Below, one piece after another: positions 32,101-41,470 of a DNA stretch of 64,000 bases; positions within the stretch are counted from its first letter, which is position 1, and each line of letters begins with the position of its first letter. The notes below the pieces were generated by a model, which saw nothing but the letters and a program-made list of their open reading frames with translations, was not told where the DNA came from and did not search any database. A program made the translations under genes and the position numbers. The stretch is from Holtermannia corniformis (lineage: Eukaryota; Basidiomycota; Tremellomycetes; Holtermanniales): NCBI GenBank assembly GCA_001599935.1, contig BCIJ01000018.1, positions 155,590 to 219,589 on the forward strand, read 5' to 3'.

Positions 32101-32593
32101 CAGGAATGTCAACGAAGCTCGACAGGTCGTAGCTCTCTTCCTTCGGTTGCGGATATGCTTCAAGCTGTGCACCATTTCGGAATATGTTCACCGAGTCGTC
32201 CTGAACGCCAGCGCCGCCGAAGGTGAAGTCGAAGTCTGGCTTTGACGAGGAAAAGCCGAAATTAGGGAGAGCTAGCCCCTGTCCTGACTTGACCATGCCC
32301 TCGGGGAATGCCGAGTTCATGTCGACGTCCTGCTGCTGAAAGAACAGGTCGAGATCAGTTGAGTTGAACGACGTGTTGAGTAGGAGGTCGTCTGTAAAGG
32401 TTGAGGCTGGAGAAGCGGACGACGGTGGGGAGAGATGCGAAGAGCTCGGTAAGAGTGCCGCCGATCGGGAAGAGGGTGATAGTGAAGGTGGTCTCGAGCC
32501 ATACGAAACGTGACTCTCTGCGTATGACGGGACGCCAAGGGTCGAGGCTGTGTTCTCCGTGCTCTGCTCGAACTGCATGTCGAAGGCATCCAT
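29192..32593 (-). CDS. SRE1: SREBP-type membrane-bound bHLH transcription factor
   Basis: Sterol/oxygen-responsive factor held in the ER and released by proteolysis. Three exons: 32593-31666, 31632-30340 and 30294-29192. The N-terminal activation region is Ser/Pro/Gln-rich. The bHLH has HNKTEKRYRQK, in which the Tyr replaces the usual Arg, the SREBP signature. The loop is long (TSTPEQ..VTRPN), followed by a leucine zipper (YIELLQRRVAKLERRVGELE). There are two hydrophobic hairpin segments (VRAFAAFAMSFSLIPS and WRLIVAIVLGVLIGPIVE), separated by a lumenal loop of about 50 residues, then a long regulatory C-terminus. Intron 1 is only 33 nt. The start is uncertain: the frame stays open upstream to another Met (MFNAQASL). 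The target is probably ergosterol synthesis genes, by analogy with other fungi. Confidence 0.9.
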
Positions 32594-33183
32594 CTTGTCT
32601 TGAGCCCGCGGAGATGGTGGTGATGGTGCGTAGAGCGTCTCGCGCCGGGATGAGAGTGACGCCTGTGCGTTGAACATGTCGTAGTATGGTACGAGAGCCG
32701 GAAGTTGTAGTCGTACGATGTGTTTGGTCCCTTGCCACCGGCCGGCCGTGTTACCTTTGACGATTACGGGCTGGAGCGAGACCCGCTCGGAGGTGGCTAG
32801 CTCGCTTGCCAGCAGCAGAGACCCAAGCAACTACCCTGTCTTCCTGCGGCTTGACAATGACAGCTGGTATGTAGTGTCGAAAAGACGACCGCCGATGCAG
32901 AGCGCTCTCGTACCATCCTGCTCGAAAGTGGCACTTTGTGAGTGTGGCATCGCTCCGTCTGTGCGCGCTCGGCCATCTTGCTGTGAAGCTCTCGGTCAGG
33001 TACTCCCTGGCCGTCGTTGGCAGCATGGTGTCACCGGCTGGAAGGTAGCATCTCGCTGCAGGGCAAAGGAGCTCGATCAACTCGTTAGCCCCGATGCCGC
33101 CCGGTGCACTGCTCTCATGCTTGCCTTGGTCTGGGCAGAGGTGAAGGATAGCTACAACACCACTGTACCTGCATTCAACAAAC
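32594..33183. promoter_or_regulatory. Divergent intergenic region SRE1 / 33184 gene
   Basis: 590 bp between two divergent starts, no gene seen apart from a possible 5' extension of the SRE1 frame. Fungal SREBP genes are often autoregulated, but I did not identify a clear SRE site here. Confidence 0.35.
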
Positions 33184-33979
33184 ATGTCAGAGCAAGCACC
33201 GGTGTCCAACCGACCGGGATGGGGCGAAGGAAAGACACCGCAAGCGCGCCGCCGCCGTCGTCTTCGCGAGGCCCGCCAAATCAAAGCTGCAGCCGGCGGG
33301 CCTGCAGGATGGGGCCAAGGACAGACCAAGAAGGCCAGAGCGCGACGGCGCCGGCGTGAAGCGACGTCGGCGTCACTGTGCAATACCAGCGATAGCGACG
33401 AAAACGAAGAGGTCGTTGAAAAGGTACTTTTGCTGAGCGATGCCCGCGATATAGTGACCGGGTCAGTATACTAAGTCCATATGCCAAGCTGACTGTTCAC
33501 AGTGAAGTCAATCCAGGTGCTGACTTGGGTCGATCTCAAGGTACGCTTCTGACGCTCATGCAAGCTCTCACAATCGAGGTCAGCATGTGGAGCACCTGGG
33601 ATATGCGGTCAACTTGACGATTTCTTGGTAGACTGGCGTCAGCTCGTACAACGCCCCTCCGAGGAGTCTCACGCAAGCCAACAAAGTTATACAGAACAAG
33701 GTGCACATCAACCTGGTCGACTACACCGTCTTTTTGCAGCGCGTTGCCAAAGCGCGCCAAGCGGCCGACGCAATCGAACGACACACTGTCATGAGCGCAC
33801 GCCTGATCCATCTGATGCATAGCTCGAATACGGAATTGCGCCGGTACATGAAGGCAGGCTGCAGTACGGGATCACGCTGACGATTACTCAGGTACACGCG
33901 TCAAGAGAATAAGATCTTCCCCAAGAAGGCGGCCAAAGCATCGCCGTTCTTGAAAAAGCTGCTCGAGCGCATCTTCTGA
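33184..33979 (+). CDS. Unknown protein with two GWGxGxTxxARxRRRR repeats
   Basis: Exons 33184-33461, 33503-33578 and 33632-33853 join with normal 41- and 53-nt introns. The N-terminus holds two copies of a short motif: GWGEGKTPQARRRRRLREAR and GWGQGQTKKARARRRRREA. An acidic patch (DSDENEE) follows, then helical segments (KVLLLSDARDIV, KVHINLVDYTVFLQRVAKAR, RLIHLMHSSNTELRRYMK). The last part (KIFPKKAAKASPFLKKLLERIF, stop 33977-33979) is in frame only if an unusual GC-AG intron ends near 33907, so the C-terminus is uncertain. The Arg-rich motif suggests binding to nucleic acid or nuclear import. No family recognised. The next gene shares the motif. Confidence 0.55.
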
Positions 33980-34420
33980 GGAGTCTGCTTATGGTCCGCT
34001 GCGAATGTGGATACTGTAGCATGAGTTTGTTCGCTCCGTTGTCCATATATGCAGTATGCACTGTGTGCGTGCCAGTTCCAGACAGCTATGCCGCAGTCTC
34101 GAGTCGCGGGCGGTCCTTCGAACCCGAGCGGATAAGTGCGCTACACGGCGACTTGCTTGTACATCACACAGGCCACGCATGTACACGGCGAAGACGGCGT
34201 TCTTGTCGGTCAGGGGCGTCACGCCGGGCCAGCGCCGTTGTGCCATGGCCACTTCAGTCGTCACACAGCGCTACACAAAGAACACACTAGCGCTCGCCGG
34301 CCTCCTTGATGCCCGGGTCGTGCACAGCCGCTGAAAAGGCCTCGTATAACTACGCTATCACTGGCCTGACTTGCCTCGTAGCGCGCATTGTCAGCTGTGA
34401 CAAACATCATTGTGAACACT

Positions 34421-34862
34421 ATGTCCCAGCAAAAGAAGGCCTCGCAAGCACGCCCCTGGGGAGAAGGTCAGACGACACAAGCGTGCTTGAGACGTCAGGT
34501 GCGCGAGTGCAAAGCGTTGGGCGAATCGATAGCTTCGAGCTCCAAGACTCATCCAACCGGAGCAGTAGCATCCAAGGGGTGTCACGCACCTACAGCGCCC
34601 TTCAACGGGGCTGGTCATCTGCAGCCGTGCAAGGCTACCAGGTGAGAGACACGTATCAGTGTGGACTCGATCACTAGCTGATATTCGTTCAACCCAAAGC
34701 GCAACGCCGTCTAACACTTGCAAGCCGTCTACCAACCCCACGCAGCCAACGCAGACTAAGGTAGCGAGCACACGACCATGCTGAGTGCGTCTGTTGAACC
34801 TTCTACAGGCTCCCGCCGGCCAGCAGCAGCGTGTCACGGTCTGTCCAAAAGCCCGCAAGTGA
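34421..34862 (+). CDS. Unknown small protein sharing the WGEGxT motif
   Basis: Three exons, 34421-34641, 34700-34760 and 34809-34862, give 111 aa with consistent phases. The N-terminus MSQQKKASQARPWGEGQTTQ and the following LRRQVRECKAL resemble the motif of the gene just upstream (GWGEGKTPQARRRRRLREAR), with fewer Arg. The rest is Ser/Thr/Pro-rich with several Cys, and the C-terminus is VTVCPKARK. No signal peptide or membrane segment. The shared start suggests tandem duplication followed by divergence, after which this copy took a different tail. No homologue recognised; it could be a degenerating copy. Confidence 0.45.
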
Positions 34863-35191
34863 TCTCCCGAAGGAAGGCTCTGTGCCCCGCGGCTTTGGCT
34901 CAGTCAGTTGCAGATGTGCCATCTAGTAGGACAACTGTGATCGAGTGAGGGATACGACAGCACTGTTAATATATATATCACATGTCCATACTGCAGCGTT
35001 TGAAGAGACTCGAGGCTCAACTGACTTGAACACCAGGCCGCGCGCAAGAAAGATAGCAAGCAATAATGTGCATTACGGACCGACGCGGTCCGTCGATAAC
35101 TCTAATCCAGAAGCCCAAACGACCCCGCTCCACACCTCCAACCCTACTACAGCTGTGTTGTACATCAGCCATGATCCACAAGGCGAGACCA
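34863..35191. other. Intergenic, convergent 3' ends
   Basis: About 330 bp between the small gene at 34421 and the VPS74 stop. It contains a short AT-rich stretch (TTAATATATATATCAC near 34966-34981) that could serve in 3'-end formation. Nothing else seen. Confidence 0.4.
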
Positions 35192-36613
35192 TCAGCGCCA
35201 ACGCACCAAGCTGTCCATCCGCCCAAAGATCTCCAACACGGTCGCCACGACTTCAAAGCTCAGATCCTCATCCGTCTCTGCGCCCCCGCCTGCGCCCGCG
35301 CCCGCCGCAGAACCAGCCGCCATCTCCTTCCTGACCTCGCGCACGAGTTCTTGTACGCTCTCGCGCCCGACGCCACCGGATCCACCTTCGCGTTTCCGGG
35401 CTGCGCCGCCGACGCCGATCGCGACGGGTCCAGACGAGGTCGAGGTGCCTTGACCAAAGGGCCAGGTGCAGAATTCGGCGAGGATGTCGTCGCACCGGGC
35501 GAAGGCTGCTTCCCGAGAATCGTAGCTGAGTCGCTGGAGGGCGTTCTCGAGTACGCTCGAGGCGTAGGCTACGTGGATCAGTACGGGCAAGCGATGACTA
35601 CTTCGGGACGACTGACCAGCACAGACGAGGACGACGGCACGCATATGCCGGTACTTTACACCCTCCTTGTGCAACGCTTGCTGTGGCACAGCGGCCGTGC
35701 GAGCCGTCAAGAGGCTGAGCGTGCGCCGGAGCACATCCTCTTTCGCGTGCAAGTCGGCAATCGGGTGCGTGGCCATGTCAAACAGCAAGAAATTCCGCTT
35801 TTCGGTCCGCAGCACGCCTTTGTCTACGAGCCCCTTGGCCAGGCGTTCTCGAACCTGCTTGAGTTGGTACCCAATCTTCATCACGTTCCATGTTTCGCCT
35901 GTGGTGCAGCCGTCAGCACGTGTGAAAACTTGCAGCTTGATCAAGCTGTCAACGTCTGCAACTGCGCTACTGACCACTCATGAGGTCCACCCAAGCGCCC
36001 GTGCCATACTTTTCACTACTCTTCATCATCTTGAGTGCCTCGTCGAGAATCGTCTCGCCCGTTTGGCGGTCATCAATGACTTCGATGAGCCGGTCGGCGA
36101 GCGCGAGTCGACGCCTTGATGGGTCCTTGACGACGGCGATCCGGCGTCGGAGTGCGAGCTCGATCAGGATGCAGCCACGGAGCGCGTACGAGATGTTGTC
36201 GTTCCAGAACGAGAGATAGCCCTGGGGATATCAGCTGCTGCGTACGGATGTGATCGAGTGGGGTCGTTCGGTCTAGCGACGGATTGCTGGGGTTGGCGCA
36301 CCGCCTCGACCTGAGCGCGCGCAGCACTGGGACGACTCACTTGCTTGTCCTTGAGACCGAGCAGCAAGACCTCCTCCATGATTGTCAACCGCGGCATCTG
36401 CTGAGACTCTGCGCCATCCTCAAAGTCACGCGGGTCATACGCGACCTTTGCGCGGCCCTCGATAGCTCCCGAGCCAGCTTGAGCTGTGGATTGCGGACCT
36501 GTTTTTTTCGGTGCGCCTGAAGCTGAACCCGATGGAGCGTCACCGAACGTGGATGTTGATTGGGTTGCTGGTGAGCTTGCGCCGACTCGTCGGCGCGACA
36601 GGCCCTCGGACAT
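35192..36613 (-). CDS. VPS74: Vps74/GOLPH3 family Golgi phosphoprotein
   Basis: PI4P-binding adaptor that keeps glycosyltransferases in the Golgi. Four exons, 36613-36341, 36221-35975, 35898-35617 and 35568-35192, give 392 aa. A disordered N-terminus is followed by the GPP34 domain: LTIMEEVLLLGLKDKQGYLS, FWNDNISYALRGCILIELAL, TGETWNVMKIGYQLKQVRER, GVLRTEKRNFLLFDMATHPI, VLENALQRLSYDSREAAF and LAEFCTWPFGQ. The end (FEVVATVLEIFGRMDSLVRW) is also typical. An extra Gly/Ala-rich insert before the last helix is unusual and probably a flexible loop. The first intron (119 nt) is longer than most here. It is divergent from CWC27. Confidence 0.93.
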
Positions 36614-37005
36614 TGGATGAAAGGAGGCGGTTAGGTTGGGTCGGCACGGAGAGTTGAAGTTGGTGAACGGGCCGGCCTACGGAGTGTTGATGTCCACTGG
36701 CGTGATTGATGTGGATGCGAGCTGTAAGCCGAGTGCTGGCAGTGAGAGCGCTGGTGCCGAGTGTGCGCAATGCCAGTGCTGCCGTGCCCTGCTGCTTGCT
36801 GTCGTGTTCCTGGTCCGCGCCGGTCACTCAACCTCGCGGGGGTTAACGCCACACTCGGGATTACCCCGAACAGATATCGCCGATCACCAATAACCCCCTG
36901 AGCTGCCATCTCCTCCCCGACGATTACCACCAAGCGATCCGCTAGCAATCTCAAGCTCTCTGTAGACTGAACAGCCGCAACAGCAACAGCACCGGCTCCA
37001 ACGCC
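36614..37005. promoter_or_regulatory. Divergent promoter VPS74 / CWC27
   Basis: 392 bp between divergent starts with no gene. Assigned by position; no specific binding site claimed. Confidence 0.45.
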
Positions 37006-39035
37006 ATGAGTAATCTGTGAGTCAGGGATGGCTGCAGTGCAACGGTCACAAGCTGATCACTACTTTTTACCCGCTCAGATACGCCACAGAGGTGTGTAGA
37101 CCGTGATGGTTCAGCTGGTACGCGCTATCACTGACACGGATCATAGCCGGCCACCAATGCCAAGGTCATCATGGACACGACCGTCGGCGAGATCGAGGTC
37201 AGCTGCGTCGTCCTATGCGTCCCGCTCGTAGTCTCACACACCTCTTAGGTCGAGCTGTGGGGCAAAGAGGCACCAAAAGCCGTCCGCAACTTTCTGGCGC
37301 TGACGATGGAGGGTCAGTCGGGTCAAGCTGACCGGGTGCGCTCTGCTGACATGAACGGCAGGCTACTACGATGGCGTCATCTTTCATCGGTCCGTACCGC
37401 TCAGTATCCCAACGCAACGCAGCTGATCCAGGCAGCGTCGTGCCAGGCTTCATCGTTCAGACAGGTGATCCCTCGGGCACCGGGATGGGAGGCGAAAGCG
37501 TGTACGGCGAACCATTCGAGGATGAGATCCACCCACGGCTCAAGTTCAATCGGTGCGTCCAACCTTTCCCCCCGCGCCATAGCTGACGTTACGCCTAGCC
37601 GCGGTCTACTAGCCATGGCTAACAATGGCGCTAAAAACACCAACACGTCCCAGTTCTTCATCACACTCGACCGTGCAGACGAGCTCCAGGGCAAGCACAC
37701 CATGTTTGGCAAGATCACGGGACCGACCATTTTCAGTCCGTGCCAAGGCTTGGTGCACGGCTTGGGGCGTGCTGCTGATTGACCTGACCAGATGTACTCA
37801 AGATTGGCCAGCTTGATCTGGACAAGGAGGAGAAGCCGATCGTGTGCGTGTGCTGGCTGTCACTTGAGGATAGCTTACAATGTCCGATTGACAGGCCGCC
37901 AAAGATCCGAGGGATCCGGATAGTCGAGAACCCATTCGAAGACATTGTACCGCGCATCACGGCCGCAGAGCGTAAAGCACAGTACGAAGCGCGGCTAAAG
38001 GCAAAGCAAGACCTCGAACGGATGGAGCGGCGGCAAAAGCACAAAAAGTGTGTGATCGGATCAATTAATCGCTCTGGGGCCGAGCTGATGTAGCTGTAGG
38101 AATACAAAACTGTTGTCGTTCGGCGAGGCAGAGGAAGATGTTGGCGAGGTCGTGGGTATCAAGAAGAAGGTGCTGAGCAGGGCCGACTGTGAGTTCTGTG
38201 GGTCGTCTGGAACCCGGGCAGGCTGATGACGGATCTAGTGCTGGAAGCTGACGGGCCGGCTGCAAAGACACAGCATACATTTGTGGATTTGCCGCCATCG
38301 TTGCGGAACCTGGGAAGCGACAAGGACAAGGTCAAGGTCGAGAAGGAGGTGAGCAGTGATGTCCGTGCAACGTTGGAACAGTGGCTAAGGCCCGACCACG
38401 TCAGGTGCCCAAAGTCGATCTGGCGACCATCCGAGCCGAGCACGAAAAGGAGCGCGCCGGTGGGAGCTCGGCGCGCCAAGCCGAGATTGCAAAGATGCAA
38501 GCCGACCTGCGCAAGCTCAAGAAACGGACAGGTGGCGACGCGAGCTCCGACTCGGATTCTGAAGACGATCGGCCTAAGAAACGCCGATCAGGTCCATCCT
38601 ACCTCGACCAAGAACTGGCAAAGTACTCTACGAGCCGGGGGCGTGCGGCCAAGACCAAGAGCGGGAAACGAGCCGAGGACGAGGACCTGTTGACGCAGAT
38701 GTCGAGCTTTGCGGGTAAGATCAAGGAGGCGGCTCTGGATGAGGGTGAGGACCATGAGCGCGGCGCGGGCGTTGGTCAAGACGAGGACGAGGGTCTGGAA
38801 GTGGACGACGACGTGGGATGGTTGAGCCACGCACTCAAGTTTGACAAGGGCAATGCCGAACAGATCCGGAGAGCAGAGGACGATTACCACGTGAGTCTGC
38901 TTTGACAGTCTCACCACACGGTTCTGACGTCTCCAGGTCATCGATCCGCGCGCTAAAGCCAAGGCACTCAAAGATATGGCCACGCAGAGCAGAGATCGGA
39001 AGCGGACCGAGCGCGAAAAGCGCGACATGTTATGA
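37006..39035 (+). CDS. CWC27: Spliceosomal peptidyl-prolyl isomerase Cwc27
   Basis: Cyclophilin-type isomerase of the activated spliceosome. My model has 13 exons: 37006-37016, 37079-37091, 37147-37197, 37249-37312, 37362-37389, 37436-37552, 37599-37735, 37792-37843, 37895-38047, 38100-38188, 38239-38348, 38405-38890 and 38937-39035, for 469 aa. The start [20 protein letters not shown] matches CWC27. The cyclophilin domain (about 1-180) has [40 protein letters not shown] and [20 protein letters not shown]. Downstream are [10 protein letters not shown] and [17 protein letters not shown], both family-typical, then a charged coiled C-terminus ([16 protein letters not shown]) ending in a basic tail. 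Exons 1 and 2 are 11 and 13 nt. Confidence 0.94.
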
Positions 39036-39172
39036 GGGCACGATGCGATTGCATGTTCACTATTGGTACATAACAACGGGAAACGACGAACGATATTCAG
39101 ATGCGAGAGAACGGTCCATGGGATGCGTGCACGGTCAAGCGGAAAAGACAGGGGATGCGAGGGAATGTGCGA

Positions 39173-40413
39173 CTAGACAGTGTGAGAGCGGGGAAGGGCT
39201 TGGTCGTGTCCTATCGGCGCGTAGGTTGAGAACGAGACGTCCATCTCGAGCGGAGAGGCGACGCCGATGCCGAGGCCAACGAGCGACTTTTCGATAGGCT
39301 GGTCGGCGTATAGCGTCGGCGACGTCTCTTGGCCCGACATTACGTCTTCTGGCGAAGGTGGGAGGTAGAAGAACGGTTGCGGCTGGGCTTGGATCGCCGG
39401 TGTAGGGAACGGCGAGTAGTAGCTAGCCGATGACGGTGTGCCAGGCGGCGACATCACCGAGGGCTGTAGAAAAGTGTAGGCCGGGCAATCGAGGCTTGGA
39501 ACGGGCGAGGGGCGCGAGGTAGGGTACAGGTGCGCAGACGGCAGCAGTCCACCGTAGGTGAGCGCCGGCTCGATTGAATCCTGTACAGAGTCGGGCGGTG
39601 ACACGGGCGCTGGGTTGGGCATGGCGAACCCAAGGCCGACGGGCTGCGGGTCGAATGGACGTTGGTACATGGCGCCTTGAGTGATCGGCATGAACGGCAC
39701 CTGGGTTGCCTGGGGTACGAACGAGGGCAGTGTGTGTAGCGGGGTGCAGGGCGCAGACGCGGTCGGCACGGGTGGTGACGAGCTCCAGCCAGAGTACATC
39801 CAGGAAGAAGACTCGAACATGGCGGGTGAGGATAGTTGAGGCGCCGGTGGGGGCGTCACGTAGTGTGGAATCGTCAAGTGCATAGGATGCGAAACTGTAC
39901 GGCGGTGGCCTCGCGCCCTTGAAGGGGTCAATGGCACTGGCTGCATGATGACGGGTGCCGTAGCCATCTGAGCCGAGGGTGCGCAGAGGGGCGAGTTGTA
40001 GGGAGAGTAGGCGCTCGCGGGGCTTTGCAAGAGTTCGACAGGTGCGGTCCCTTGCTTGACAGCCTTGGCGATCGCTTTGCGCTCTCGCGTCGCCTTGTTC
40101 ACTTGCTCCGGCACCGGTGCATATTCGCACAGGCGGTCCGAGCGAGTGCAGTTGGCGCAGGGGGCGCTGCCACAGCACCGAATCTTTCTGCCATTGAGTC
40201 AGCGTCGTCCGGCACTCGGATGCACACGACTTACCGGTGCCGGCAGTAGATGCAGGCCATGGTAATGCGCTGCCTGCGACTGGTTGAACCCTCGCCATTG
40301 TGGTATAGGGACGAGCCAAAGACGTCGGGATGGAGCGAGAAGGGACCCTGGACGGAGAGGGGACTGGGCACCACTGGAGCCAGCACAGACGGTAAGCTCG
40401 GGATGGGCGGCAT
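39173..40413 (-). CDS. Zn(II)2Cys6 transcription factor
   Basis: GAL4-type DNA-binding domain split by a 47-nt intron (40234-40188): ACIYCRHRKIRCCGSAPCA, then NCTRSDRLCEYAPVP, with CX2CX6CX5CX2CX6C spacing. A short basic linker (NKATRERKAIAKAVKQ) follows, then a long Pro/Ser/Tyr-rich region without a fungal-specific middle homology domain. This resembles small regulatory factors with a disordered activation region. From Met 40413 the protein has 397 aa. A TTTGCCTTGCAG acceptor just upstream suggests another 5' exon; the ATG at 40550 (MPGAGPLLPSLLKR) with a donor near 40507 would join in phase. The target genes are unknown. Confidence 0.85.
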
Positions 40414-40550
40414 CGGGATGGCGGTAGTGCTGCAAGGCAAAGTAGGCTGCTCGGGCGAGCGGGACGGGTTAAGCTGCGGGAGAGTGGGGAGCTTCCCCTT
40501 CCCGACCAGCGCTTAAGTAAAGACGGTAGCAAGGGTCCGGCTCCTGGCAT

Positions 40551-41470
40551 GCAGAGATCACGACGCTCGGGTGCAAAGGAGTCCGGTCAGGAGTTCGGAG
40601 ACGGGAGTGAATGCCCAAGCGTCAGCGCCGAACAGCGGTGACACCGAACGAAGGCCCTGATCATGTCTCGGATGAACCCTTTCGACGTCAGGACTCCGCA
40701 CGCCCTAGGGCTCTAGCGCTGCCGATTGGGAGATCCGTTGCGACGAAATGAGACACTCGCCAGACCCCGGCAGGCGCCACGACAGTCGATCAGTGCGCCC
40801 AGTCCCTAATCTGTTTCCGCTGTCTGCTCTTCTGGATCAGATTGTACGCTAGCTCCCGGCCGACGCTTTACTCGGACGCGTCCGAACAGCGCTCCGGACG
40901 GGCGTGCGTACTTGTCGGAGCTCACATGGACGATTGTAGCCGGGTCGCCTACAGTCGCCAAGAGTGCCACGTTGCCACCGCAGCACTGAAAAGCCGGCAA
41001 ACCGCTCGGGCGCTTTCACCCAAGGGTGCCGATCACTTCCGCTTTGGGTTCCTGAGACTTCCCTGGAACAGTCGACCCAGGCCGGACCGATCGGGGATTT
41101 TCACCAAGCGCCCATCCTAGCTTCGCACGTCGGACTGGCCAGTCAATTGAACCATGAGACAAGCGTATGACGAATCATGCCTACTGCTGTCCGGTTCGAA
41201 CAAGGTGAAAAGCTCCGTGCGTACCTCTTTGCGCCCGATCGATCTCGCCGGCACCAAGCACCTGCCACCCTGAAATTACCCGGGGACGGCCCGAACGCAG
41301 GGTGTGCCGAGTGCCTTGAGATTGCAAGCATAATAATCTAGGACAGTGGAGCAGTATTGACACGGACCACGTGAGAGCTGCCATCTCTTCACCACCACAG
41401 GCGAGACATGGGCCACTGTCACAGTACGGCCGGCGTGCGGCGAAGCGACAAGCATGCAATGCATATGGCG
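40551..41470. other. 920-bp intergenic region
   Basis: Lies between the 5' side of the Zn2Cys6 gene and the 3' end of MKT1. No ORF with coding character, tRNA or repeat. Its length suits a regulated promoter for the transcription factor. Confidence 0.4.

Noticed and set aside
34095..34125. TTCGAACCC resembling a tRNA T-arm on the minus strand
   Set aside because: The flanking bases do not form a T-stem, D-arm or acceptor stem.
39423..40550. 375-codon minus-strand frame over the Zn2Cys6 gene
   Set aside because: Its body is an out-of-frame reading of the factor, which is supported by the six-Cys motif; only its first codons may serve as an upstream exon.
41180..41215. GGTTCGAAC resembling a tRNA B box
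   Set aside because: No paired stem around it and no matching A box upstream.
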